This document shows, one piece after another, positions 33,841 through 44,792 of a stretch of 64,000 nt of DNA (the first letter of the stretch is position 1; every line of letters starts with the position of its first letter). The stretch spans positions 682,001-746,000 of the forward strand of contig AP026167.1 in assembly GCA_030295235.1 (NCBI GenBank). The letters are read 5' to 3'. A program made the position numbers and the translations under genes. This DNA is from Fistulifera solaris (lineage: Eukaryota > Bacillariophyta > Bacillariophyceae > Naviculales > Stauroneidaceae). The notes beneath the pieces were generated by a model. The model searched no databases, was not told where the DNA came from, and saw nothing but the letters and a program-made list of their open reading frames with translations.

Positions 33841-34236
33841 AACATGTCCAACTATTGCAGAACCTCCGACTATTGCAGAATGTCCGACTATTGCAACATG
33901 TCCAACTATTGCAGAACCTCCGACTATTGCAGAATGTCCGACTATTGCAACATGTCCGACTATTGCAACATGTCCCACTATTGCAACATGTCCGACTATT
34001 GCAACATGTCCAACTATTGCAACATGTCCGACTATGGCAACATGTCCGACTATGGCAACATGTCCGACTATGGCAACATGTCCGACTATGGCAACATGTC
34101 CGACTATGGCAACATGTCCGACTATGGCAACATGTCCAACTATGGCAACACGTCCAACTATGGCAACACGTCCAACTATTGCAACATGTCTGACTATGGC
34201 AACATGTCTGACTATTGCAACATGTCCGACTATTGC
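33841..34236. repeat. 18-bp minisatellite, 22 tandem units
   Basis: Twenty-two units of 18 bp with consensus AACATGTCCGACTATTGC. The first six form a 54-bp higher-order unit twice. A run of six 'TATGGC' variants lies in the middle. Since 18 is divisible by three and the unit has no stop, all three forward frames are open, coding for example MSDYCN repeats. This is a repeat property and not evidence for a gene. It begins directly inside a truncated CCAGAT palindrome. Confidence 0.95.
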
Positions 34237-34246
34237 TAAACAGTGA

Positions 34247-34345
34247 GATGTGGGAAGTGGGAAGTGAGATTAGAGATGTGAGAAGTGAGAAGTGGGAAGT
34301 GAGATGTTAGAAGAGAGATGTCGGAATTGGGAAGTGGGAAGTGGG
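34247..34345. repeat. Purine-rich short tandem repeat
   Basis: About 100 bp of degenerate GAAGTGGGAAGTGAGAT units directly after the minisatellite, with nearly all purines apart from T. It bridges the minisatellite and the second palindrome block. Confidence 0.75.
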
Positions 34346-34894
34346 GTGGTCCAGATTTCTGGACCACGTGTAAACACCAATGGCCCAGATTTTCTGGGAA
34401 CGTGAAAATACAACTGATCTAGATTTTCTGGACCACGTGTAAACACCAATGGCCCAGATTTTCTGGGAACGTGAAAATACAACTGATCTAGATTTTCTGG
34501 ACCACGTGTATACACCACTCACCCAGATTTCCTGGGAACTTGAAATTACAACTGGTCCAGATTTTCTGGACCACGTGTAAACACCACTCGCCCAGAGTTT
34601 CTGGGTACTTGACATCCACATTCTCGGTGTACTTGAAAAACCACATCCCCACATTTTCTGTGGACGTGAAAACCACAGGCCCACATTTCCCTAACAAAGA
34701 CACACACCACATGCAGTATCTGGTACACAGATTTTCCGTGCAGATATGAGATAAGACACGACACGAATTTTGGCAGAATACAAAGTAAAGGAGAGAAAGC
34801 TTCACCAGGAGAATTAAATTATGAAACAAGCAGCAAGTTTATACTCAAGGCGAGCAAAGTGTTAAAAAACTTTTACTATCGATTTTCCATCAGC

Positions 34895-37800
34895 ATGACA
34901 TCGAAAAGGACACCCCGCAAAGCAAAGAATGTCAAATGCCCCGTCGTTTCTTCGCTTCCGAAACTACCCATCCCCTATTCGTCTCTTTCTCTGTCACCGG
35001 ATCGACAATTCGCGGTATTAGCGAGCAAAGATACGCTGCATATCGTTCAGATACATCCGAAGGGACTCAAGGCCGTCAAAACGATACCTGTCGCACAACA
35101 GTTTGTGCGCAATACAAGCGTTACGGGAGATACGCGGTCATCCATGGGATCGATCTTTAGTCCGAATGAACCAACGGCACCGTCCGCTTCGACTCTGGTG
35201 AATGTGGTCATTACAGATGTCGCATGGAATCGTGGTTCGAAAGCCGAAGCCGAAATGGATGGAAGTCGGCATTCATCGTCGTCCACCAAAAGCATCAATA
35301 CATCGGATGGTTCCTTGATTGCGGCAGCTGGATCCAATGGTCTTATTGTCGTTTGGAATGCGGATAATTTGTTGGGTGGATCCAATGCACCCGAAGTTGT
35401 TCTCAGTCAACACGCTCGAGCCGTCAATCGACTCGACTGGCATCCGACGCGTCCTGGCTTGCTCCTTTCGGCCTCACAAGATGCCAAAGTACTCTTGTGG
35501 GAACGCATCAAGGCGGAAGGGGATTTGACCGAAGAAAAGAAATCGCAGAATCGATTCAATCGAATCTTTGGAGGCATGGCTGCACAGACGACGACACGGC
35601 GGTCCTTTACTTGGCACTGTCGTGCCACATTTGAACCCAAAAGTGAAGCCGTTCGTGACATCAAATGGAGTCCCTTTTTCCCCGATGGTACGTGCTCTTT
35701 ATACTAATATCATTCGCAGGCAGTCATTTCCGTTTCTAACGAGATCGACAGTATTTGCCTTGGTCACCAGCAGTGGGAGTTTGATTGCGTACAACATTCA
35801 TCTGTATCATAAAGCGATCGCTATTCTGACGGCACACGCTGGAGAAGCCACCACACTTGATTGGCATCCCAAGCAACGAGGAATTATAGCCACGGGTGGA
35901 GCTGGGGATCGCTGCGTCAAGGTTTGGAATTTACTGGAAAAGTTAACGATGGACAAAGATGATGCGTACATGTCCTACAATTTCAATACGGTCAACAGTC
36001 GAGCGGATTCTATCAATACGGACAGTTCGATGGACAATGATAGCAGGTACGGTGACCACGTTGCGGTAGTAAATTCGTTATGTAATTTTTCGATGTCTTT
36101 TCACTAACGATTCTCATTTCGTAACAGTCCAATGGTGACTTCGAGTCTTGGCTCACAAACAGGAATGATGTATGCATCCCGGTTGAGTCCATTGACGCCC
36201 TTCTCGACACGACTGCGAGGTAGTGCTCAGCAGGAACTGTATACACTTTCCATCGCGTCTTCAGTTACACGGGTGAAATGGCGACCCATGTCGACAGCAA
36301 TCGTCAAGAATCCGGAACCAATGGATTTGCACGAACCAATGTTAGCGGTGGCGACGTCGTCTATCAAGGGAGCTAGTGCTGGAGGAGCTGGACAAGTTTC
36401 GCTATGGTCCTGGAGTCGTCCATTCATGCCTGTATGTGTTTTGGAAGGGCACACGGAAGGAGCTGTCCCAGACTTTGAGTGGATAGATACACCTGCCTCG
36501 GAATCGATACAAAAGGATTTGTTCAGCGGGACGCTTTCCAAAGATGGAAGAGGAACATCAAACAACAAAAAAGGATCCCCCAACTGGAAAACTCCAATAC
36601 AAGGAGATCTGGCTCAGTTTGATCCGATGGAACAGGACAGCGATCATGGATTGAATTTCTGGCAACATATCTTGAGCGTGGGTAGGGATGGGCGGTGTCT
36701 CATTCAAAGTTTTGTTAAAGGTAAAACTTTCACCGCATTGCTTGCTTCCACTTGCTTTACTTTGACCTTATGATTCTTCTTCGCTAGGTGACAGACCCAT
36801 AGCACGAGTTCCGCCTTCTTGCTTCTCAATGGCAAACTTATCACCCTTCCAAGAGGGTTATGGATCTCTTCAGATATTCTCCATTTGTCAGCCAGTTCCA
36901 TCGGGACAAAAGGACGACTTCTTACTCACCGGCTTGCGCCGCGATGCTAAAACGGCGAAAGCTCCGGGCATATTTCGCGAAGATCCAATCACAGAAGAAG
37001 ATAAATTTAAGAGAAATTATTTGCTGGATACTTGGACCACTGGCAGTCATGTACCAACCAGCATGCCAGAGCTTCACTTTAATGTTATCGATCAGGGACA
37101 CTTGGAAGAATTCGAGGATGATTCGCATACTATCGAAGGTCGTGGTATTCGGATTGCCCCGGAAGTTGTCCACTTTTCGAGATTTGCAGATCGATACGAG
37201 TATTACCTCGGTGAGAAATACGAATCCCGAGTAGAGATATGTATGCACAATGCTCGGGTGGCACACTCCTTGCGATTCGGACAGTTAGCTGAAATGTGGA
37301 AGTTACTGGCCATTATGCTCGATAATGCTGGAACTGACGGATTAACAAAGGCAGGGCCTAATGTCGGAAATGTGATGGAGTTTATTATGCTTCCTACAAT
37401 CCGATCGATGTTGGTGGAACGAGCGGATGCTGGCGATCTGCAAACATGCGTCACGTTGTGCGAGGTCCTTCGAGTTGTAACTCAAGACGAGAAAGTGAAA
37501 ATACCTAACATTGACATTGAATTGATTCGGGAATGGTATTTAGCGTACATTGACATCCTCCGCGACATGTGTCTGTTCTCTCAGGCAAGTCATTTAATCA
37601 GAAACTGCCATGATCCGTTTATAAAGGCGCTGAACAAGCAGTCCACAACGTAAGTTCGATGCGCACCAATGCTTTGTCGTAGAGACTTGATGGAAAACTA
37701 ACTGTGTGATGCTCTCCGCAGAATTCATGAATGCTGTCCGAGCTGTGGAAAATTGCTTCTTTCGTCCGATGGTACGGATTCAATTGGGGACTCGAGCTCC

Positions 37801-38085
37801 GTGAGAAGGCAGTGCAAGAGCTGTCGCCGCCGAATAGGCTTTTGTTTTCTCTGCCACGAGCCAGTGAAAGGCATTTATGTGTGGTGCCCTGGTTGCGGTC
37901 ATGGTGGTCACCTCGAGCATGCCTTGGAGTGGTTCGGTGGCTCCAATGGTAATCCTGTTCGAGAAATGTGTCCGACCGGTTGCGGACACCGTTGCAACAT
38001 GTTGCAGCAGCTCAATGCGTTTCCTAGGACGGACTCCTTGCTACGCGAATCGACTGTTCAGAACGATATGATTGATCTAATATAA
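34895..38085 (+). CDS. WDR24: GATOR2/SEA complex subunit WDR24 homologue
   Basis: Five exons: 34895-35687, 35752-36046, 36128-36720, 36788-37649 and 37722-38085, with introns of 64, 81, 67 and 72 bp. The sum is 2907 nt, so 968 aa in frame. The N-terminal WD40 propeller includes 'NRLDWHPTRPGLLLSASQD' and 'TLDWHPKQRGIIATGGAGD'. The C-terminus is a zinc-binding RING-like domain, 'CPSCGK', 'CKSCRRRIGFCFLCHEPVKG', 'WCPGCGHGGHLEHALEWF' and 'CPTGCGH', closer to WDR24 than WDR59. GATOR2 relays amino-acid status to TORC1 at the vacuole or lysosome. Part of its 5' end was copied to 21.4 kb. Confidence 0.87.
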
Positions 38086-38126
38086 GAACGAAATCCGATA
38101 CGGAGCACGAAAGCTGCGACTGCTCT

Positions 38127-38552
38127 CTAATGGTGTTTCATGTACTTTGGATCGTCTCTAGGTCGTTCGATAAAGAACGCCAAAGCCAGTATCAAGGCAA
38201 GTATGCCTCCCCAAACTTTTTGACTGATCAAGCCAGCAAAATGTAGCTGCATTTTAAAATGATAACCCTTTTCTTCATCTACCAACGTTGCGCTACTGAG
38301 TAGAACTGCGGATACTAAGCTGACGAGAAAGGATATAAAGGAAAGCGCAAGCCACTTGAGATTCTTGATTGACATGGCCGTACCCTGTTTCATCGAAAGT
38401 GTTGCTAGAGTAGACGAAAGTAATGCAGCCAGGTGGGCATTCCCCGCTACGAGGCAACAGCAATTGATCAGGAGAAGGACCTTTGTTGCATTTCTATGCT
38501 TACGATTCCAACCCGTCGAAGTTTCCGTGGCGGCGACATCCTGGACTAGCAT
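38127..38552 (-). CDS. Small four-helix membrane protein, unrecognised
   Basis: 141 aa. Not recognised. Four hydrophobic stretches are visible ('VLLLINCCCLVAG', 'LAALLSSTLATL', 'LALSFISFLVSLVSAVLL', 'VWGGILALILALAFFIE'), with short polar loops and a charged 'RPRDDPKYMKHH' tail. It is convergent with WDR24 (41 bp apart) and divergent from P5CS. Confidence 0.6.
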   Translation of the reverse strand: MLVQDVAATETSTGWNRKHRNATKVLLLINCCCLVAGNAHLAALLSSTLATLSMKQGTAMSIKNLKWLALSFISFLVSLVSAVLLSSATLVDEEKGYHFKMQLHFAGLISQKVWGGILALILALAFFIERPRDDPKYMKHH

Positions 38553-38950
38553 GTTGTTGTCAAGCGATAATTAAGAAAAGTTTCCTTAATATTTCTGTTT
38601 GAATTCCGGGCAGTAAGTGGATCATTCGTTGTTTCTAAAAAGGAAAAAGGAAATAACCAAGTCGAAAGAAAACATTACCATGCAAGTCAGTCGTACATCG
38701 AACATCGAAGAACGGTCACCTCGAGTCGTGTTTGGGTTGAAACATGATATCGTACCGGTTGTTGATAGTACAATCTGGAACACCCACAAAAGAAGCGTCA
38801 AGCACCATTCATTTGTTAGCTCTATCTCTAATAACTGTCGCTTTCAGTGAGAATGACCTCATTTTCATGTCCCCTCGCAACAAACACCACATTCCTTTGA
38901 TTACATTGAAACATCATTTTGCGGAGTCTACTTTGCTTCATTGCCTAAAT

Positions 38951-41264
38951 ATGTCTACTACTGAGCCTCCTAGTCGTGCTGCTTTGCGCAGAGCTCGCCG
39001 CGTTTGTGTAAAGGCCGGCACTAGCGTTGTGGCGAACGAGAACGGCAGTCCCTCTTTGACTCGACTGGGTGCTATCGCCGAACAGATTGCAGAGCTGTGC
39101 AACGGGGGTGTAGAAGTTATCTTTGTTAGTTCCGGCGCTGTCGGTATGGGAAAGCGGCTTTTGCGCAAACAAAGCAACTTACTCATGTCCTTTCGCGATC
39201 TACAAGGCGAATCGACCTCGAACGAAAAGCTCTTGCGCACCAAGAGCTTCGAGTCGTTGCTGGCCGGTACCGTACGCCCCCACTCGTCGGCAGAAAAGAA
39301 AAAGTTTTACGATTCAGCTTGCGCATCGGCGGGTCAGTTTGAAATGATGAATCTGTACAGCAATCTTTTGCCCAGTGCGATGTGTCTCCTTCTCAGATTC
39401 TCGTCACGCAAACGGACTTTACAGATGAAAGACGTTTGCACAATCTCAAGTACGCTATCGATCGATTGCTTGGGCTAGGAATCGTCCCCATCATTAATGA
39501 AAACGATGCAGTGAGTGCCAATCTTGGATACGGGCCGGATGATGTCTTTTCGGATAATGACTCTCTAGCGGCACTTTGTGCACGCCATTTTGGTGCGGAA
39601 GTTCTGTTGTTATTGACCGATGTACCTGGTGTATACGACCGTCCTCCGTCGGACCCCTCTTCAAAGTTGTTGCCTTTCTACAAATCCGGAGAATCTTCTG
39701 TGGAAATTGGCGCCAAATCCGCACAAGGTCGAGGCGGTATGGCCTCTAAAATTGACGCGGCACTCTCGGCTGTGCAACCAGGATCCCCCTGCAGTGCTTG
39801 TGTGGTGGCGGCGGGCAGTGATCTTAACACCATTCGTGCCGTCTTGGGCCCGTCCGGAAGGCATAAGTCAAAGGGCACTCTGTTCTGTACGCCTGGTAGT
39901 GATTTGGAGCAACAAGCTCTTCTCGATTATGCTGCTAGCAATTCAGATGAAAACGTCTCGGACGAAGCTCGCCGGAAGGCTGTGGCAGCTCGAACTGAAG
40001 CCCGCAAGTTGTTGGCTATGCCGCATTCCGTGCGTCAAGATATACTCAAGGAAATGGCCAGTGCCCTGTTGGCTCGAAAATCGGAATTACTGGAAGCAAA
40101 TGCGAAGGATATGTCGGCGGCCGAGACAGAGGAGGTCGCTTCTACTTTGAAAAATCGACTTAAGTTGACTGAAGACAAATTAGCTACACTTGCAGCTGGA
40201 CTCGAACAACTGGCCGACATGGCTGATCCTCTCAACGTTGTCAAAAGCAAACGTGAGCTGGCAGATAATTTGGAGCTGTCGCTCGTAACCGTTCCAATCG
40301 GAGTCCTCATGATTATTTTCGAGTCTAGACCAGACTCCATGCCCCAGATCACTGCACTTGCCATTGCCAGTGGTAATGGCTTGTTACTCAAAGGCGGAAA
40401 AGAAGCTTTGTATTCAAACCAGGCAATTCACGAGGTTTTAGGAGATGCGATCGAAAAAGGAAGTGGCGGTAAGATCAAGCGGGACATAATTGCCCTAATT
40501 ACCAGTCGAGGACAGGTTGCGGACATGTTAGCCTTGGATGAAGTGATTGACCTTGTTATTCCTCGTGGAAGTAATGCTCTTGTATCTTACATTAAAGCAA
40601 ACACGCGAATTCCCGTGCTTGGTCACGCCGACGGAGTGTGCCATGTTTATGTCGACAGTTCTGCCTCTGCCGACAACGCCTCAAAGATTGCAGTAGATGC
40701 AAAGACTGACTATCCATCAGCCTGCAACGCGATGGAGACGTTGCTTCTTCACGAGGATTGCATTTCGAACGGCGTCGGTCCGACTGTACTCATGGCCTTG
40801 CGAGCAGCTGGTGTCAAGTGTCTTGGCGGTCCGAGGGCAATGAAGGTTGGACTTTGCGATACTGCAGCACTAGAACGAAAGTTTGAATACGGAGATTTAA
40901 CTTGTCAGGTAGAGGTTGTTTCAAGTCTTGACGAAGCAATTGATTGGATCCATGCCTACGGTAGCGGCCACACCGAGACAATTGTATGCAGCGAAGACAG
41001 TCCAGTTGGCGAAGAATTCATCAAACGAGTCGATGCGGCTTGTGTTTTCAAAAATGCGTCAACGCGATTCGCTGACGGGTACCGCTTTGGCCTCGGAGCA
41101 GAGGTTGGAATTGCGACCGGCAGAATTCATGCACGCGGTCCTGTTGGTGTGCAAGGGCTGCTAACCACAAAGTGGCAGCTGCGGTCCACAAAGGTATACA
41201 TTACGTGTCAGAATTTGGTGGTAATGATCCAAAGAAATCTTACACGCACAAGGAACTGATGTGA
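38951..41264 (+). CDS. P5CS: Delta-1-pyrroline-5-carboxylate synthetase (P5CS), with two frame breaks
   Basis: A bifunctional proline-biosynthesis enzyme: an N-terminal glutamate 5-kinase ('VSSGAVGMGK', 'PIINENDAVS', 'LLLLTDVPGVYD') and a C-terminal gamma-glutamyl phosphate reductase with the catalytic Cys in 'YPSACNAMETLL'. The ATG at 38951 (MSTTEPPSRAALRRAR) starts the conserved protein. One base is missing in the T-run 39366-39369 inside the kinase. Another is missing at 41193-41194 near the end, after which 'VSEFGGNDPKKSYTHKEL' and a stop at 41262 follow. Corrected length is about 771 aa. It makes glutamate semialdehyde for proline and ornithine. Confidence 0.9.
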
Positions 41265-41390
41265 AGGTAGTTGCTGAATCTACGAAGACAAACTTCTATT
41301 AAAGTTGAAATTATTGAGTTTTGCAGTAGCTTAGATTTTATGCGGAGTAGTTGACGAGGATCCGTCAAATGGGTATGCTTAACAACTAAA

Positions 41391-44195
41391 CTACTGCTCC
41401 GATTTCATAACGTTCCGGCTGACGAATGCCCGTACAAAAGCACCCGTAAGTTTCGGTAACATAGCAACTCTTGCCTCTTCACCAACAAATGCACCGAAAT
41501 TCTCTATTGACAATTTCTTTCGCTTTGACGACCCATTTAGATCCGTTACTGTAAGCACGTTTGCCGGTCGTTTAGCGGGTTTAACGCCAACGAGATGCAG
41601 CCCAAGCGTGGGTACCATTTTTAATGGCGCTTTATCGGAAGACGGTGGTGTATATTTTATGTCCACACCTTCATTGTTGTCCATATTGATACAGGTTATT
41701 TCCCCGCTTTTAAACAGCGTGTACAAGACTGTTTTTGAAACATCTTCATCATCCCATCCATCTGAAAGCCGCTGACTAGCACCGCCCACGAGACCGACAA
41801 TCTCGTCATCGTACATCATATTGACTTGGTCTTCCAATTGAAGGCCTGTCTTCGAACCGAGAAGTACCACACGTGATTTGTTGTTCTTTGAGTCTGTCAA
41901 TATTACCGATACAAGGCCTGCAAGCGGAGTTATGCTCCGAATAGCCCAATCAACCGACGGCGCTCGCCACACCCAATCTTTTGTGGAAATCCCCTTGTTC
42001 GCGTAGGGCGACTGAAGAGCAATCGAGCACGACGATTGACTCAGAAACATACCTTCAAGTTCTCCTGACTGTACAAAATGAACTGTTTCAACAAATTCGT
42101 CGCCTTCACCGTGACAAAGGGACGTGAGTAGCGTCACATTATGACGGTCCCAAAGAGTCACGACATTACCAAAACCTATCGCTAAAATAGAAGAATCATT
42201 CGAAAATGACACTGCTGATGGACCCGACGAAGCGTTTGCGTAGCCAGATGGAAACTGAACTCGGTACATGCAGTTCCAATCATCACCTTCGTCTCTAGTG
42301 CTTCGTCTCCAAAGCCGAAATGCTTTTTCGTCGTTGCTTACTGTACACGCGTATTTTCCATCCGCGGAAAGAGCAGCGGAGGAAACCTTTGCTCGTGGAC
42401 CATGTGGCGAAGCCATAGCGGCACACGGTTCGAAAGCTAGGGAATTCTCGTTGAACTTCCAAAATCGTATCGTTGATACTGTTCCAATCATCGTGCCGTC
42501 GTCTAACTGTTCACTGACTCCAATGGCGCTGTTCTCTGTTGGAACTGTGTCAATCGTCAAAAGCCGCTTAGCAGTTGCATCCCATTCGGCATGAATGATA
42601 GTCGGCGCCGGCAATTGACTTTGACTGTATTTCATACGACTGACGCGATTGAAAGGGGCGACTTTTAAGGTTGCAATGACCTCCTGTTGTCTCACATCAT
42701 AAACTTGAATATTCCCTGCAGCTTTCGCGAGGCCAGCACATAATATTTTTGGATTCGAAAATCCCATAGAAGCGGGATCAAGAATCATTTTAGAACTGCC
42801 CGATAAAATGGTTCGCTCGTCTCCAGCTCCCAGTCCCTGGACTTTCCACTTCAAATGCTGGTTATGCGTCTCAAAGAGATGAAGGGAGTTGTCTGCGCAA
42901 TATACGAGCAGACTATCTGCTTCACCGCTCTGGTGCGAAGAAACCATGTGGACGATTCCGGCCAAGGCAATGCGTGGTAAGACTTCGGCGGGTTTGTCGG
43001 AACCGCGCGAGAGTTGCCATGTGACAATTACACTCTCTTCGGCCCCACTGTAGAGCATGGAATCGCCAGCAGACTTGGGTATACTATCAAAGACCAACGT
43101 AGACACAGGGTGGGCATGCCAATGAAACTTTCGAACTACAATGCCCTTGGATGGATGGCGTGGTTTATTATCGTTGATGAGACTTTCATTGGCAATCTGC
43201 GCTTCATAGCGAGCCATACAGTCGTTGTACTCTTCGACACGAGGAATCAAATCAACTAGAACCTGAATGGTTCCCCGCATGTGTCCACACGCAATGTCTC
43301 TTTTGTTCGGTGCTATTGCCAAAGCAGAGACTTTGTTACTGGAGCTAAAGTTCCAGACAAAAGGTGCGGCCAGGGTCGTTCCAGAATCTGTAGTTTTCTC
43401 CATGAAAAACAAAAGCGACGACGGAAAGCCAACCACGATGACAGAGCAGTAAGGACCATCAAGACTTGGACCTTTTCCATCCTTCTCATAGTTGCAAACA
43501 GACAAACCAAACGGATTTTCTGGATTTTCTTCCGAAAACTTGGATAGATTTGATTTCAAACAGACGATGCTCGAAGAATCCAGCTTCACCTTTTTATTTT
43601 TGCCTAGTTTCAACTGCAGCATGAACCGATAAGCGCTCGTTACGTCATTTCCTTTTGCAATGGCATAAACAGCCACGTGATTCCTGAGACAATAACCAAA
43701 CTGCATGTGATGAACCACACCCTCCTTCTTATTCAGGATAAAGACCTGCTGAGGTCGATAGCAGTCTCCCGGAATCCAATAGGGACCACAGTTCTGCATT
43801 TTTGCACCTTTGCTTTTGAAGACGTCAAGATCTAGAGTCCGGAGAGATCCATCGTTGCAAGCAAGCACAAGAATCTGGTGATCTTCCGCGCCTTCCGATG
43901 CCACCAGATCTGTTACAGTGACGGTTTGTTGGGTGGATCCAAGAGTGACGGCGGTGATTTCAACGGGTACATGTTCCGTATCCAAGGACGGTAGAATAGT
44001 CGCAATTCGTTTCCCTGTTTTGTAGGCCAGAACACTGATGAATCGAGGATTGGGAAGAAGAACAAAACGCTCCAATTTGCTTTCCTGAGGATCGGTAATC
44101 AAGGGAGCAAATGTGCGCCAGGCCTCGAGCGGACTTGACTCATCGATCTCGGTCTTTGTGCCCAATAGAGGGGCACCGACGAGTATTCTCTTCAT
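41391..44195 (-). CDS. UTP17: SSU processome t-UTP protein WDR75/UTP17
   Basis: A 934-aa single-exon protein with two WD40 propellers and a helical C-terminus. Family stretches include 'HWHAHPVSTLVFD', 'LYSGAEESVIVTWQL' and 'LPRIALAGIVH', which match WDR75/Nan1. The first true ATG is at 44195; the open frame starts two codons earlier with GTG. UTP17 belongs to the t-UTP subcomplex that begins pre-18S rRNA processing. It is convergent with P5CS. NOP53 at 2.3 kb serves the other ribosomal subunit. Confidence 0.82.
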   Translation of the reverse strand: MKRILVGAPLLGTKTEIDESSPLEAWRTFAPLITDPQESKLERFVLLPNPRFISVLAYKTGKRIATILPSLDTEHVPVEITAVTLGSTQQTVTVTDLVASEGAEDHQILVLACNDGSLRTLDLDVFKSKGAKMQNCGPYWIPGDCYRPQQVFILNKKEGVVHHMQFGYCLRNHVAVYAIAKGNDVTSAYRFMLQLKLGKNKKVKLDSSSIVCLKSNLSKFSEENPENPFGLSVCNYEKDGKGPSLDGPYCSVIVVGFPSSLLFFMEKTTDSGTTLAAPFVWNFSSSNKVSALAIAPNKRDIACGHMRGTIQVLVDLIPRVEEYNDCMARYEAQIANESLINDNKPRHPSKGIVVRKFHWHAHPVSTLVFDSIPKSAGDSMLYSGAEESVIVTWQLSRGSDKPAEVLPRIALAGIVHMVSSHQSGEADSLLVYCADNSLHLFETHNQHLKWKVQGLGAGDERTILSGSSKMILDPASMGFSNPKILCAGLAKAAGNIQVYDVRQQEVIATLKVAPFNRVSRMKYSQSQLPAPTIIHAEWDATAKRLLTIDTVPTENSAIGVSEQLDDGTMIGTVSTIRFWKFNENSLAFEPCAAMASPHGPRAKVSSAALSADGKYACTVSNDEKAFRLWRRSTRDEGDDWNCMYRVQFPSGYANASSGPSAVSFSNDSSILAIGFGNVVTLWDRHNVTLLTSLCHGEGDEFVETVHFVQSGELEGMFLSQSSCSIALQSPYANKGISTKDWVWRAPSVDWAIRSITPLAGLVSVILTDSKNNKSRVVLLGSKTGLQLEDQVNMMYDDEIVGLVGGASQRLSDGWDDEDVSKTVLYTLFKSGEITCINMDNNEGVDIKYTPPSSDKAPLKMVPTLGLHLVGVKPAKRPANVLTVTDLNGSSKRKKLSIENFGAFVGEEARVAMLPKLTGAFVRAFVSRNVMKSEQ

Positions 44196-44201
44196 TTTCA
44201 C

Positions 44202-44792
44202 TTATTTCTGTTACAAGCAACTTATAAACACAGAAGGAACGAACGCGGCTTTTTTTCTTGTCAATTTTTTGATGGTAGCCAATGGCAAAGCGAGCGAAGG
44301 TCGGACGCGATCAAACCATTTCTCGTCTCCCGGGACTGAAAATCATTTAGTCGGAACCTTGTCAAGCCTACCCATTACGCCATAGTAAATGATCAGAAGT
44401 GTGTTCAACGAAGGTGATTGAGGTTGAAGTATTTTATTCCTAATAATCAACATCAACCAAAAGAATACCAATCTGACACGCTTTTACAGTTCTTAATCGG
44501 TCAACATCATTGGTACACAAGAGTACCGTACCGCTAGGTTATAGTATGCAAATCAATGCGGTCTTTTTCCAAAGTGAAAATCGGTTTAGTTGGGAAAAGT
44601 CTCTCCTACTGCTTGGCGATTACCAGGTACCAGGTAGGGTTATTGCATTGCGGCAAGAATCCAATCCATCATAATTATATCCCGTGAGAAATCAGCGTCC
44701 CTGGATATATATATTATTTCGATGTATATGTCAGCGGTGCGGTGACGATAAGCCGTGATAGTAACAACATAGTAGGCAGCAAATCATCTCCT
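44202..44792. other. Intergenic stretch
   Basis: About 590 bp between two minus-strand genes. It holds GTACCGTACCG near 44524 and a TACCAGGTACCAGGTA unit at 44625-44640. No gene or RNA was recognised. Confidence 0.5.

Larger units (their letters stand above)
33243..34735. repeat. Major CCAGATTTTCTGG palindrome cluster
   Basis: Some fifteen or more copies of CCAGATTTTCTGG and variants occur in two blocks (33243-33840 and 34345-34735), interrupted by the minisatellite. Two versions alternate: one flanked as GGTCCAGA...TCTGGACC with a 'cacgtgtaaacaccac' spacer, one as CCCAGA...TCTGGGAA with a 'cgtgaaaatacaactg' spacer. The centre-to-centre distance is about 45-50 bp, so the higher-order unit is near 95 bp. 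Every unit could form a short hairpin. Confidence 0.85.
33003..34894. other. 1.9-kb divergent intergenic region
   Basis: Lies between BASS and WDR24, which are transcribed outward. It is occupied mainly by the palindromic repeats, an 18-bp minisatellite and a purine-rich run, each described separately. 33003-33240 and 33400-33600 show nothing recognisable, apart from TACGTA-rich sequence around 33335-33355. Confidence 0.6.

Noticed and set aside
33841-34239. Open frames of 112-143 codons across the minisatellite as protein genes
   Set aside because: Openness in every frame follows from an 18-bp stop-free unit. No leader, domain or flanking coding sequence supports a gene.
33243-34735. CRISPR-like array of regularly spaced palindromes
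   Set aside because: Spacers alternate between two near-identical sequences instead of being unique, no cas gene is present and the genome is eukaryotic.
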